From the NCBI RefSeq assembly GCF_000169375.1, contig NZ_AAXY01000024.1, forward strand, positions 1-64,000: DNA of 64,000 nucleotides, read 5' to 3'. The position numbers and the translations under genes are program-made. Under the pieces are notes generated by a model, which saw only the letters and a list, made by a program, of their open reading frames with translations, did not search any database and was not told the origin of the DNA. This document shows positions 44,201 to 52,810 of this stretch, in pieces (positions within the stretch are counted from its first letter, which is position 1; the number at the start of each line of letters is the position of its first letter). The DNA is from Marinobacter sp. ELB17. GTDB taxonomy: Bacteria > Pseudomonadota > Gammaproteobacteria > Pseudomonadales > Oleiphilaceae.

Positions 44201-44970
44201 CTGCCATTCTGCTCAGCCACAGCCTGCACTATTTCCCCAAGGGCGCAGGCCCCGGCACCTTTCTGCACGATATTCTGGAATGGTGTGTACAACAGGGCCT
44301 GCAACACCTTGTGGACAACCCACCGCTGCTGCGAGAACAGCTCACCCGCCGCTGCAGTACCCGGGGCTGGAGCGATTGGGTAGACACTCTGGAACATTGG
44401 ATACTCGCGCTGATCCGCCAGCCGCTGCCGCTGGGTGATAGCGGCGACAGCACCAGCCTGGCCAGCCTGAAAACGCTGCGCCCGGAACTGGAGTTCTGGT
44501 TTGAAAGCCGCAACGTCAGCACCCGGGCACTGGACAAGCTGGTTACCCAAAACACCCTCAATGGCGCTGATCGCCCTCGAGTGGATGGCGGGCGCTTCAA
44601 CGGCATGCTCAAAGGCTTTATTGATCTGGTGTTTGAACACAACGGTCAGTATTACGTGCTGGATTACAAATCCAATGTGTTGGGCGACAACGACAGCGCC
44701 TATACCAACCAGGCCATGGGCGAGGCGATTTTGGACAAACGCTATGACCTGCAATATGTACTCTACCTGCTGGCCCTGCATCGGCTGCTAAAGGCACGTT
44801 TGCCAGATTACGATTACGATCAACACGTGGGCGGTGCGGTCTATCTGTTTTTGCGCGGCATCCATGCGCCGGGAGCAGGGGCGTTTTGCGACAAGCCACC
44901 GAAAGCACTGATGGAGCAACTGGATGCCATGTTTGATGGCAAAGCCGCCGCCGCGGAGGTGGCAGCATGA
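41245..44970 (+). CDS. recB: Exodeoxyribonuclease V subunit beta RecB
   Basis: A 1241-residue UvrD/Rep-type 3'-5' helicase with a C-terminal nuclease. The Walker A ASAGTGKTFT is near residues 26-35, the Walker B is LIDEFQDTDPVQYRI, the helicase motif is MIGDPKQAIYGFRGAD, and TIHKSKGLEYPLVF is present. The nuclease motif III shows LKGFIDLVFEHNGQYYVLDY followed by KSN, near residue 1140. All catalytic residues look intact. It is translationally coupled to recC and recD through 4-base overlaps. Acts with RecC and RecD in recombinational repair and degradation of linear DNA. Confidence 0.97.
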   Translation: MTATKKPNPNLDPLVLPLNGSTLIEASAGTGKTFTIAILYVRLVLGHGQPEGGALAAGLVPPNLLVVTFTDAATKELRDRIRIRLTQAAEVFSNVAGNTTPTAETALIHQLRDDSYPDPATWPDCRKKLLLAAEWMDEAAVSTIHAWCNRMLSEHAFDSGSLFRLTLETDQSSLMDEVVRDYWRTFIYPLSPELMDEVIDHWKTPDQLQKAVRNLLLAVDSLDAASGDVEQLIEAKAQQREKQSKTLKAHPWADWKPEVTDMLLALNKSKRLHGGSMKPMITAWDTLLDWENSDELYPAGLEKAGFQNQTPEVLATKLKGDGDVPHHQAFDVIAELIAFCENLPSAEADILRHSTHWIAARLESEKQKRSEMGFDDLLTRLDDALHGPRGDQLAATIRRQFPVALIDEFQDTDPVQYRIFDRIYRVAENHPDTCLLMIGDPKQAIYGFRGADIYTYLDARTGAHERTWTLGRNFRSSRTMVAAVNRVFEYGDQHSSEGAFLFGKGDASALPFQAVEANGTKRLWATNGKLQPSLTLWASESENTDKSGNRKGLAKGNATLDVAGTCASEIARLLTLGQQSLAGFALETDLSDIEPVEPKDIAILVNNRKEAAAVRDALGQRGIKSVYLSDRDSVLASPESKEVLCWLKAFAEPRQLAYARAALATPTLGLPWAYLDQLLTNEMALEREIERFMGYQQQWQSQGVLPMLRSFLMDFDVPGRLLQRVGGERRLTDILHIAELLQQDSLQLDGEHALVHHFTAILRAADDEDEHRTLRLESDAGLVKVITIHKSKGLEYPLVFLPFGTAYRAENEKQAFVRYHDHNDQLITVFDPTPNDVEQADKERLGEDIRKLYVALTRARFATWVGVTEIENWQLSGLGYLLSGNPAAKHSLSGALQQLAVGHSELFVESLPEATGQHYAEPAPGALGLARESIREAREDWWIASYSSLEYSGLSGTGIVFASEFEDAESQNLLEEGTHTNDDEDAAILLSHSLHYFPKGAGPGTFLHDILEWCVQQGLQHLVDNPPLLREQLTRRCSTRGWSDWVDTLEHWILALIRQPLPLGDSGDSTSLASLKTLRPELEFWFESRNVSTRALDKLVTQNTLNGADRPRVDGGRFNGMLKGFIDLVFEHNGQYYVLDYKSNVLGDNDSAYTNQAMGEAILDKRYDLQYVLYLLALHRLLKARLPDYDYDQHVGGAVYLFLRGIHAPGAGAFCDKPPKALMEQLDAMFDGKAAAAEVAA

Positions 44971-47339
44971 GCAAAACCCGGAATTTCGACAACCAGTTTG
45001 CCTTTGATTTGGACGAAACGGCACCCGTTACCGCCAGCTCCCGTGATAACAGGCTTGCCCTGCAGCACACCGATGCTCTAATAGAACAACTGGACGCATG
45101 GCAGCAAGCCGGCTGGATTCGCCCGCTGGACGTGCGCTTTGCGCAGCTGATCCGGGATTTATCAGACGAACAAGGGAACGCACCGGCACCCCTGGTTTTA
45201 CTGCTCGCCGCACTGGTATCCCATCAAGTGGGCCGCGGCCACGTGTGCGTGGACCTTGCAACTCTGATGGCTGATGCCGCAACAACATTGTCACTGCCGC
45301 CGGAAGAGCCAACGGCAGCCCGCAGCCAGAACAAGGCAAACCAGGCCAGCTCTGATAAAGAGCTTTTCGCAGATCCGACAAACACCGACCCTGGCCAAAC
45401 CCGGCCAAGTGATCTGTTGGCACAGGTGTCCGTGCAGGAGTGCCTTACCGTGCTGAACGATGCGTTAGCGGTCAGTGATGGCTCGCACACCACGCCGCTG
45501 GTGCTGAGTGGAACCCGGCTGTATCTGCGCCGCTTCTGGCGCTACGAACAGTACATTGCTGCCGGCATTCAGCAGCGACTGGCGCAGCCATCCCCTCTGA
45601 CTGACCCGCTATCGCCCGCGGCGGCCACTTTGAGCAAGGCGCTGGACGTGCTGTTTAAACCGCAGGGCTCTTTAAATTCTCAAAGTTCTTTAAACTCTCA
45701 GAATCCCCAAAGCTCTGTCGATTACCAAAAGCTGGCCTGTGCCCTGGCGGCCCGCAACCGCTTTGCAGTGATTACCGGCGGCCCCGGCACCGGCAAAACC
45801 ACCACTGTGGTCAACCTGCTTGCGGCCTTGCAGTCAGTCGCAGGCGAGTCACCGGAGCGGGAAGGGCGGGACGGGAAGAAAGGTAGAAAGTACCGCATTC
45901 GCCTGGCCGCGCCGACAGGCAAAGCCGCGGCGCGACTGAACGAATCCATCGGCGGCGCTGTCAGCCGGCTGCCCTTGGCACAATTACCGGGGCAGGTCGC
46001 CTTGGCGGATATACCCACCAAGGTAACCACCCTGCACCGGCTGCTTGGTAGCCGTCCGGACACTCGCAAGTTCCGCCACAACCGCGATAACCCCCTGTTG
46101 GTGGATATTCTGGTGATTGACGAAGCGTCCATGGTGGATCTGGATATGATGGCGTCGGTGTTCGATGCACTGCCGGCAAGCGCCCAGCTGATACTTCTGG
46201 GCGACAAAGATCAGCTAGCCTCGGTAGATGCCGGTGCGGTGCTGGGCGAACTGTGCCAGCGCGCGTCTGACGGGCATTATCTGCCAGCGACAGTGCAATG
46301 GCTGAAAGCCATCACCGACACCGACATTCCAGCGGTCTTGCAGGATTCAAACGGCCAGCCTCTGGACCAGGCTGTGGCCATGCTACGCAAGAGTTATCGA
46401 TTTGCCGAAGGCAGCGGCATTCGCCACCTGGCCGAAGCGGTTAACACCAACACGCTGAGCGCCGACACCCTGCAGCAGGCCCGTGACGCTACCTTTGAGG
46501 ACGTAGTGTGGCTGAATGGCCGCAGCAAAAAATCATCCCTGGAGAGCACCCAAGCGCTGATCTGTGGCCATGCGGTCAGTGGTAGCCAGCAGGCGTTCAA
46601 TAATAACGGGGAAGGACGAGTTGATGGCAACGGCCAGCCTCTGCCGCCACCGGTGGGTTACCGCCGCTACTTAACACTGATGCAGGATCACAATCTGGAC
46701 AGCAACAGCACAACCGAGCAGTGGGACCAATTGGCCAAATCGGTATTGCAAGCTTTCAGTGATTTTCAAATACTCTGCGCCCTGCGCCGAGGGCCCTGGG
46801 GCGTGGAAGGGCTGAACGACTTGATCGCCCATCACCTGCTGGCGCAACGGCTGATTCCGCGAGCCGAAGGCTGGTACGCCGGGCGGCCGGTGCTGGTTAC
46901 CGGTAACGATTACAACCTGGGGCTGATGAACGGCGACGTCGGCATTACCTTCAGCGTTCCCTTGGCCATGGGCGCGGTCACGGGCCCGCAAAGCGATGAC
47001 GAGAAAACACAGACAGTGTTGCGCGTGGCTTTTCCCACCAGCGACGGCAGCGGCGACATCCGCTGGATTTCACCCAGCCGACTGCAACAGCTGGAAACCG
47101 TGTACGCCATGACCGTGCATAAAGCCCAGGGTTCGGAGTTCAACCACACCTGCCTGATACTGCCCGACCGAGTAAGCCCGGTATTAACGCGAGAGCTGAT
47201 TTACACCGGCATTACCCGGGCAAGAAACTGGTTCAGCCTGATAACCGGTGACGCCAGCGTATTCAGCGACAGCGTGGAGCAGAGAGTGGTGCGGGCTTCC
47301 GGGTTGGGTGCGGTACTGGGTGGGGCGGCCTTGAACTGA
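44967..47339 (+). CDS. recD: Exodeoxyribonuclease V subunit alpha RecD
   Basis: A 790-residue 5'-3' helicase subunit, longer than the usual about 610-700. The Walker A ITGGPGTGKTTT is near residue 270, the Walker B is LVIDEASMVDLDMM, and the C-terminal motif is MTVHKAQGSEFNH, followed by ITRARNW. Extra length lies in low-complexity insertions at about 110-150 (Gln/Ser/Asn-rich), 234-251 (short repeats GSLNSQ) and 520-560 (Ser/Gly/Asn-rich). It ends the recCBD operon. An inverted-repeat element separates it from the converging ABC transporter gene. Confidence 0.96.
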   Translation: MSKTRNFDNQFAFDLDETAPVTASSRDNRLALQHTDALIEQLDAWQQAGWIRPLDVRFAQLIRDLSDEQGNAPAPLVLLLAALVSHQVGRGHVCVDLATLMADAATTLSLPPEEPTAARSQNKANQASSDKELFADPTNTDPGQTRPSDLLAQVSVQECLTVLNDALAVSDGSHTTPLVLSGTRLYLRRFWRYEQYIAAGIQQRLAQPSPLTDPLSPAAATLSKALDVLFKPQGSLNSQSSLNSQNPQSSVDYQKLACALAARNRFAVITGGPGTGKTTTVVNLLAALQSVAGESPEREGRDGKKGRKYRIRLAAPTGKAAARLNESIGGAVSRLPLAQLPGQVALADIPTKVTTLHRLLGSRPDTRKFRHNRDNPLLVDILVIDEASMVDLDMMASVFDALPASAQLILLGDKDQLASVDAGAVLGELCQRASDGHYLPATVQWLKAITDTDIPAVLQDSNGQPLDQAVAMLRKSYRFAEGSGIRHLAEAVNTNTLSADTLQQARDATFEDVVWLNGRSKKSSLESTQALICGHAVSGSQQAFNNNGEGRVDGNGQPLPPPVGYRRYLTLMQDHNLDSNSTTEQWDQLAKSVLQAFSDFQILCALRRGPWGVEGLNDLIAHHLLAQRLIPRAEGWYAGRPVLVTGNDYNLGLMNGDVGITFSVPLAMGAVTGPQSDDEKTQTVLRVAFPTSDGSGDIRWISPSRLQQLETVYAMTVHKAQGSEFNHTCLILPDRVSPVLTRELIYTGITRARNWFSLITGDASVFSDSVEQRVVRASGLGAVLGGAALN
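45666..45719 (+). repeat. Short 18-bp-period repeats inside recD
   Basis: Two 18-bp units (45666-45683, GSLNSQ; 45684-45701, SSLNSQ) differ at three bases and are followed by a diverged third (NPQSSV). They form an in-frame linker just before the RecD helicase core. Confidence 0.8.
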
Positions 47340-47415
47340 TAATGCTGCTTTGACAGTGACGCCGGGAGCAGAAGTTCATTGGAACGAGTGTCCGTCGCCG
47401 TAAAAGCATCGGCCG

Positions 47416-47519
47416 ACCTCCGTGCCGGAGTTCCGAAAACTTCTGCAGCCATGAATGGCTGCAGTTGAGCCCTACAGGGACGTACTTGTGGGCGATTTTC
47501 GGAACTCCGACACGGAGGT
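47416..47519. repeat. 104-bp intergenic element with 24-bp terminal inverted repeats
   Basis: The arms 47416-47439 and 47496-47519 match as inverted repeats with one mismatch. An inner hairpin, CTGCAGCCA with TGGCTGCAG (4-base loop), starts about 5 bases inside the left arm. It lies between the convergent recD and ABC transporter genes and could act as a transcriptional barrier. Layout and size are like the element at 2489-2591, though the sequences differ. Confidence 0.75.
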
Positions 47520-47554
47520 TTGCTTACTCAAACGTGTAACAAATCCTTGTTCAT

Positions 47555-49366
47555 TTACTCTTTTTCAGTCGTCTCTTCATCATCGCTATGCTGTTGCTGC
47601 AACCAAAGCCTTGCGTAGTAACCATCTTTCGCCAGCAACTCATTATGCCCACCGCTCTCCACAATCTGGCCCTCGTCCATCACCAGAATAGTGTCGGCGT
47701 CGCGCACAGTGGATAGGCGGTGCGCGATTACCAACGTAGTGCGCTGCTGGGTAACCGCATTAAGGGCATCCAGAATGGCCTGTTCAGAGATCGAGTCCAG
47801 CGATGAAGTGGCTTCGTCCAAAATCAGCAACGGCGGGTTTTTCAGTAATACACGAGCAATGGCAACGCGTTGTTTTTCGCCACCGGAAAGCTTCAGTCCA
47901 CGTTCACCCACTCTGGTGCTATAGCCATCCGGCAGGCTACGGATAAACCCATCCAGGTTGGCCTGGCGGGCCGCGTGGTGTATCTCGGCTTCGCTCGCGC
48001 CGGGGCGGCCGTAGGCCAGGTTGCTGTAAAGGGTGTCGTTGAACAGCACGGTGTCTTGCGGCACCACACCAATGGCCGAGCGCAGGCTATCTTGGGTAAT
48101 GTTGCGAATGTCTTGCCCATCAATGGTGATGCTGCCGCTGTTTACATCAAAAAAGCGGAACAGCAGCCGTGCCAAGGTGGATTTACCAGCACCGCTGGCA
48201 CCAACTACCGCAATGGTGTGGCCTGCAGGTATGGTGATGTTCACGCCTTTCAAAATGGCCCGTTCCTGATGGTAGCTGAAGCGCACGTCGTGGAATTGCA
48301 CTTCACCTTTTGTAATCGCCAGGGCTTTGGCATCGGCGGCGTCTTCAATCGCCGGTTTGTCGCCCAATAAGCCGAACAGGCGCTCTACATTCACCAGTGA
48401 CTGGCGAATTTCGCGGTACACAAACCCCAAAGCATTCAGCGGAATGAACAGCTGGATCAGGTAGGCATTCACCATGGTGAAGTCGCCCAGGGTCATCTGC
48501 CCACTGGCCACTTCGCGTACGGCCATGGCCATAATGGCCACCATAGAGGACCCAATAATAAACGCCTGGCCAATGTTCAGCACCGCCATAGACGTGCGGT
48601 TTTTAAGCCTCGCCTGCTCCCACAAATCCAGATCTTCGTCGTATTGCTCGGCTTCAAAGCGCTCGTTATTAAAGTATTTAACGGTTTCGTAGTTCAGCAG
48701 GCTGTCGATAGCACGGGAGTTAGACTGGTTGTCGCGGTTGTTGGCTTCGCGCACGAAGGCCGTGCGCCATTCGGTCACGCGGATGGAAAAAACCACGAAC
48801 ACCACCACCGACACCAGTATCGCTATAACGTAACTGACGTTGAAGGCGACCAGCAGAATGCCCGCCACCATCGCGATTTCCAGCAGAGTGGGCACAATAT
48901 TGAACAGGGTAAAACGCAGCAAAAAACTGATGCCATTGGTGCCGCGCTCTATATCCCGCGCCAGGCCGCCGGTTTTACGATCCAGATGAAACGCTAATTC
49001 GCGAGCGTGAAGGTGGTTAAACACCCGCAATGACACCCGCCGCATGGCACGTTCGGCCACACGGGCGAAGATGGCGTCACGTAGCTCGCTGAACAGGGTG
49101 CTACCAAAACGCAGCGCGCCATAGGCCAGCACTAACATCAGCGGAATCCACAGCATCATGTCAGCGCCGCGATTTTGATCCAGATAATCGACGATGTATT
49201 TCAATGCAATCGGCGTAGTGACTATGGCCACTTTCGCCATGATCAGCATGCTGACCGCCAGTATCACCCGGCCACGGTATTCCGCCAGGTAGGGCCATAG
49301 GCCGGCGATGATTTTCCAGTCCGGCTTGTGATTGGCGGGGTAGTCGTTATCGGCGTAGGGGCGCAC
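47555..49366 (-). CDS. ABC exporter, Atm1/heavy-metal type (half transporter)
   Basis: A 603-residue fused permease-ATPase. The N-terminal six-helix ABC_membrane domain (about 25-320) has ELAFHLDRKTGGLARDIERG, a stretch typical of the Atm1/ABCB7 group, which exports glutathione-linked or Fe-S-related compounds. The ATPase domain carries Walker A VGASGAGKSTLARLL, signature LSGGEKQRVAIARVLL and Walker B LLILDEATSSLD. It works as a homodimer in the inner membrane. It is divergent from the second ABC exporter. Confidence 0.93.
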   Translation of the reverse strand: MRPYADNDYPANHKPDWKIIAGLWPYLAEYRGRVILAVSMLIMAKVAIVTTPIALKYIVDYLDQNRGADMMLWIPLMLVLAYGALRFGSTLFSELRDAIFARVAERAMRRVSLRVFNHLHARELAFHLDRKTGGLARDIERGTNGISFLLRFTLFNIVPTLLEIAMVAGILLVAFNVSYVIAILVSVVVFVVFSIRVTEWRTAFVREANNRDNQSNSRAIDSLLNYETVKYFNNERFEAEQYDEDLDLWEQARLKNRTSMAVLNIGQAFIIGSSMVAIMAMAVREVASGQMTLGDFTMVNAYLIQLFIPLNALGFVYREIRQSLVNVERLFGLLGDKPAIEDAADAKALAITKGEVQFHDVRFSYHQERAILKGVNITIPAGHTIAVVGASGAGKSTLARLLFRFFDVNSGSITIDGQDIRNITQDSLRSAIGVVPQDTVLFNDTLYSNLAYGRPGASEAEIHHAARQANLDGFIRSLPDGYSTRVGERGLKLSGGEKQRVAIARVLLKNPPLLILDEATSSLDSISEQAILDALNAVTQQRTTLVIAHRLSTVRDADTILVMDEGQIVESGGHNELLAKDGYYARLWLQQQHSDDEETTEKE

Positions 49367-49474
49367 AGAGATTCCTTAATGGTCACAGAGCAGAGGGGCG
49401 TATGATAAACCCTTTGGCAATACAGATCGTAAGTCTGCGGGAGTTTACAGTACCCACTCATCAGGAGGCACACT

Positions 49475-51235
49475 ATCAACACCGTTCATCGCGAGGCTTT
49501 GAAACTGGTTGTCGGGTTTATTCATCCCTATCGCAAAGCCGTTGCTGGTGCGATAGTGGCCCTAGTTATTACGGCGGGAATCACCCTTGGATTAGGTCAG
49601 GGGCTACGTATTCTGGTGGACCAAGGGTTGGCCACCGAGTCACCGGCCAATCTGGCGCGGGCTGTGGGGCTGTTTTTTGTTTTGGTTATTGGCCTGGCGG
49701 CGGGTTCTTTCGCCCGGTTTTATCTGGTGTCGTGGATTGGCGAGCGGGTGGTCGCCGATATCCGTAAACGGGTGTTCAACCACTTGATTGATCTGAACCC
49801 AGGATTTTTCGAGAGCAACCGGGCGCTGGAAATACAGTCGCGATTTACGGCTGATACCACGGTGCTGCAATCAGTGATTGGCTCCACGGTGTCGATTGCG
49901 CTGCGGAACGCGCTGATGCTGGTCGGCGGCTTGCTGTTGTTGTTTATCACCAACGCCAAGCTGGCGTCAGTCATAGTGCTGGGTTTTCCGCTGGTGATTG
50001 TGCCCATCGTTATTTTTGGCCGCCGTGTGCGGCAGCTGTCGCGCTTGAGCCAAGACCGGGTAGCCGATGTGGGCAGCTACGTGGGCGAAAATTTAACGCA
50101 GATAAAAACCGTGCAAGCGTTCAACCATCAGCCCCACGACCGCCAGCATTTTTCTGAAGTTTCTGAAAACGCCTTTGATATCGCCCATGCCCGCATTCGC
50201 CAGCGCGCCTGGCTAACCACCATGGCCATTACTCTGGTGATGGGAGCGGTGGGCGTGGTCATATGGATTGGTGGTCTGGATGTGATTTACGGCCGCATTA
50301 CGCCGGGCGAGCTGGCTGCCTTTGTGTTTTACAGCTTATTGGTGGGTGTTGCCGCCGGCGCCATCAGTGAAGTGATTGGGGAACTGCAACGGGCGGCAGG
50401 GTCAGCCGCACGGCTATTCGAGCTATTGCAGACCCAGTCTGAGTTTCAGCGCCCGATCGATTTACCCGAGCAGTTTCCTCAGCCGGTAAAAGGTGAAATA
50501 CGTCTTGAACACCTGACATTCAGCTACCCTGGCCGCAGTGCTCAGCCCGCCCTGCACAACGTGTGCCTTGAGGTGCGGGCAGGAGAGACGTTAGCGATCG
50601 TAGGGCCATCAGGGGCGGGCAAATCCACCTTGTTTGATCTACTGCTACACTTTTATCAACCCAGCGGCGGCTGCGTACGCATTGATGGCACAGATACTCG
50701 CGATGTATCACTGCAAGCCCTGCGCAGCTGCTTTGCCTTGGTGCCACAAAACCCTGCGTTGTTTTACGGTACGGTTGCCGATAACATTCGCTACGCACGT
50801 CCGCAGGCGACTCAGGCAGATGTCGAAGAGGCCGCGGGCATTGCCCACGCCCATGAGTTTATCGTGGCTCTACCCGACGGCTACCAAACCCGACTGGGTG
50901 ATGGCGGGTTGGGTCTGTCCGGTGGCCAGAAGCAACGCCTCGCCATTGCCCGTGCGCTATTGGCGGATGCTCCCATTCTGCTGCTAGACGAAGCCACCAG
51001 TGCGTTGGATGCCCATAGCGAGAACCTGGTTCAGCAGGCCATGCCAGCACTCACAACCGGCCGTACCACGCTGGTCATTGCCCACCGCCTGGCCACGGTG
51101 CGGAATGCAGATCGCATTGCGGTATTTGACCAGGGCCGTTTACTGGCAGTGGGCAGCCATCAGCAATTAATGCAGGAAAACAGCCTCTACCAGCGCCTGG
51201 CGCAGCTCCAGTTCCGCAGCCAAACTGGAGAATAG
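49475..51235 (+). CDS. ABC exporter (MsbA/BmrA-like half transporter), apparent AUC start
   Basis: A 586-residue fused permease-ATPase. Six transmembrane helices (about 20-310) precede an ATPase domain with Walker A VGPSGAGKSTLFDLL, signature LSGGQKQRLAIARALL and Walker B ILLLDEATSALD. The frame has no ATG or GTG start. A perfect AGGAGG (49463-49468) lies exactly 6 bases before an in-frame ATC at 49475, giving INTVHREALKLVVGFIHPYR. The next canonical codon is a TTG at 49499 with a poor site (578 aa). I report the ATC start as likely but unproven. The exported substrate is unknown. Confidence 0.88.
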   Translation: MNTVHREALKLVVGFIHPYRKAVAGAIVALVITAGITLGLGQGLRILVDQGLATESPANLARAVGLFFVLVIGLAAGSFARFYLVSWIGERVVADIRKRVFNHLIDLNPGFFESNRALEIQSRFTADTTVLQSVIGSTVSIALRNALMLVGGLLLLFITNAKLASVIVLGFPLVIVPIVIFGRRVRQLSRLSQDRVADVGSYVGENLTQIKTVQAFNHQPHDRQHFSEVSENAFDIAHARIRQRAWLTTMAITLVMGAVGVVIWIGGLDVIYGRITPGELAAFVFYSLLVGVAAGAISEVIGELQRAAGSAARLFELLQTQSEFQRPIDLPEQFPQPVKGEIRLEHLTFSYPGRSAQPALHNVCLEVRAGETLAIVGPSGAGKSTLFDLLLHFYQPSGGCVRIDGTDTRDVSLQALRSCFALVPQNPALFYGTVADNIRYARPQATQADVEEAAGIAHAHEFIVALPDGYQTRLGDGGLGLSGGQKQRLAIARALLADAPILLLDEATSALDAHSENLVQQAMPALTTGRTTLVIAHRLATVRNADRIAVFDQGRLLAVGSHQQLMQENSLYQRLAQLQFRSQTGE

Positions 51236-51334
51236 CGTTGTTTCGTGCTACCGTAGTTCTTATAATTTTGCAATAAATCGAGCGAAATTTAATCCAGGCT
51301 CGACCAAATATACCCACTCAGGGAGTATAACCGC

Positions 51335-52612
51335 ATGACTAACAAAGAACTTCAAGCACTCAAAGAACGCTACGTAGCAGCCGGAGCCGCAAGCCCCAAC
51401 GAGCAGTTTGCGGATCATGCCACCAACGCCGAACTGTGGGATGCAGACGGCAAACGCATGATCGACTTCGCCGGCGGTATTGGCGTGCTGAACATCGGCC
51501 ACCGCCACCCGAAAGTGGTGGAAGCAATAAGAGCCCAGCTAGACAAACTAATGCACACTTGCCAGACGGTCATGCCCTACGAGGGCTATGTGCGGCTGGC
51601 GCAGAAACTCAGCGACGTGGTACCTGTTCGCGGTCATGCCAAAGTTATGCTGGCCAATTCCGGAGCCGAAGCCCTGGAAAACGCGGTGAAGATTGCCCGC
51701 GCAGCGACCGGTCGCACTAACGTGATTTGTTTCGATGGCGGCTATCACGGCCGCACCTTCATGACCATGGCAATGAACGGCAAAGCGGCTCCTTACCAGA
51801 CCGACTTCGGCCCCATGCCGGGAATGGTGTACCGGGCTCCCTATCCAGTGCCCTATCACGGCGTCAGCGAAGACGAAGCGCTGCGTGGCCTGGCCATGAC
51901 CATGAAAGCGGACTCACCGGCCCGCAACACAGCCGCCATTGTCATTGAACCAGTATTGGGCGAGGGCGGCTTCTACCCGGCACCTACCAGCTTTATGAAA
52001 GCCCTGCGCACAATCTGCGATGACAACGGCATCGTGTTGATTGTGGATGAAGTACAAAGCGGGTTTGGCCGTACCGGCAAGATGTTTGCAATTGAGCACA
52101 CAGGCGTTGAACCAGACATGATGACCATGGCCAAGAGCATGGCCGACGGTATGCCAATTTCTGCCATTGTGGGCACCGACAAAATCATGGACTCGTGTGG
52201 TCCCAACTCTTTGGGCGGCACCTACGCCGGCAGCCCCACTGCCTGTGCAGCTGCGCTAGCAGTGTTTGAAGTATTCGAGACAGAGGATATTCTGGGCAAA
52301 AGCCAGCGCCTGGGCGAAAAACTGAACCAACGCTTTAGCCAGTGGCAGGAGCAGTTTGCCCACGTCGACAATGTGCGTACCCTCGGCGCCATGGCTGCGT
52401 TTGAGTTGGTGGAAAATAAAGACACCCGTAAACCCATGCCAGAGTTGGTCGCAGCCATTACCAAACTCGCCAAAGCCAAAGGTTTGATTTTGCTTGGCTG
52501 TGGTTTGTACGGCAACACGCTGCGCTTTCTGATGCCGGTTACCATCGAAGACGAGGTACTGAATGAAGGTTTGGCCATTTTGGAGCAGTGTTTGAAAGAA
52601 GCTGGCGCCTAA
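51335..52612 (+). CDS. gabT: 4-aminobutyrate aminotransferase
   Basis: A 425-residue PLP-dependent class III aminotransferase that converts GABA and 2-oxoglutarate to succinate semialdehyde and glutamate. Marks are MIDFAGGIGVLNIGHRHPKV, the cofactor region CFDGGYHGRTFMTMA, LIVDEVQSGFGRTGKMFAIE (Asp contacting the PLP ring nitrogen) and the PLP lysine in MTMAKSMADGMPISAIVG. It is a single gene with an AGGGAG ribosome-binding site and its own terminator. No gabD lies next to it in the window. Close relatives (5-aminovalerate aminotransferases) cannot be excluded. Confidence 0.95.
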   Translation: MTNKELQALKERYVAAGAASPNEQFADHATNAELWDADGKRMIDFAGGIGVLNIGHRHPKVVEAIRAQLDKLMHTCQTVMPYEGYVRLAQKLSDVVPVRGHAKVMLANSGAEALENAVKIARAATGRTNVICFDGGYHGRTFMTMAMNGKAAPYQTDFGPMPGMVYRAPYPVPYHGVSEDEALRGLAMTMKADSPARNTAAIVIEPVLGEGGFYPAPTSFMKALRTICDDNGIVLIVDEVQSGFGRTGKMFAIEHTGVEPDMMTMAKSMADGMPISAIVGTDKIMDSCGPNSLGGTYAGSPTACAAALAVFEVFETEDILGKSQRLGEKLNQRFSQWQEQFAHVDNVRTLGAMAAFELVENKDTRKPMPELVAAITKLAKAKGLILLGCGLYGNTLRFLMPVTIEDEVLNEGLAILEQCLKEAGA

Positions 52613-52633
52613 TCCGCACTCGCTTACGCTGAT

Positions 52634-52660
52634 AAGCCGGGCCACGCGCCCGGCTTTTTT
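52634..52660 (+). terminator. Terminator after gabT
   Basis: A 7-bp stem GCCGGGC (52636-52642) with GCCCGGC (52648-52654) and loop CACGC is followed by six T. Confidence 0.9.
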
Positions 52661-52810
52661 GTGTCTGTTAGTCACCAGAAATTGAATCGACCGTGCCAGG
52701 CTCGGCGTATTTACTTAGGTGCCCTTATTTCTCGTATACTGCGCTCAGTGCCCAGTGAGGCTCGCGTAACTTTGCCAGCCTCGTCGCCGTTTCATCAACC
52801 AGGCAGAATC

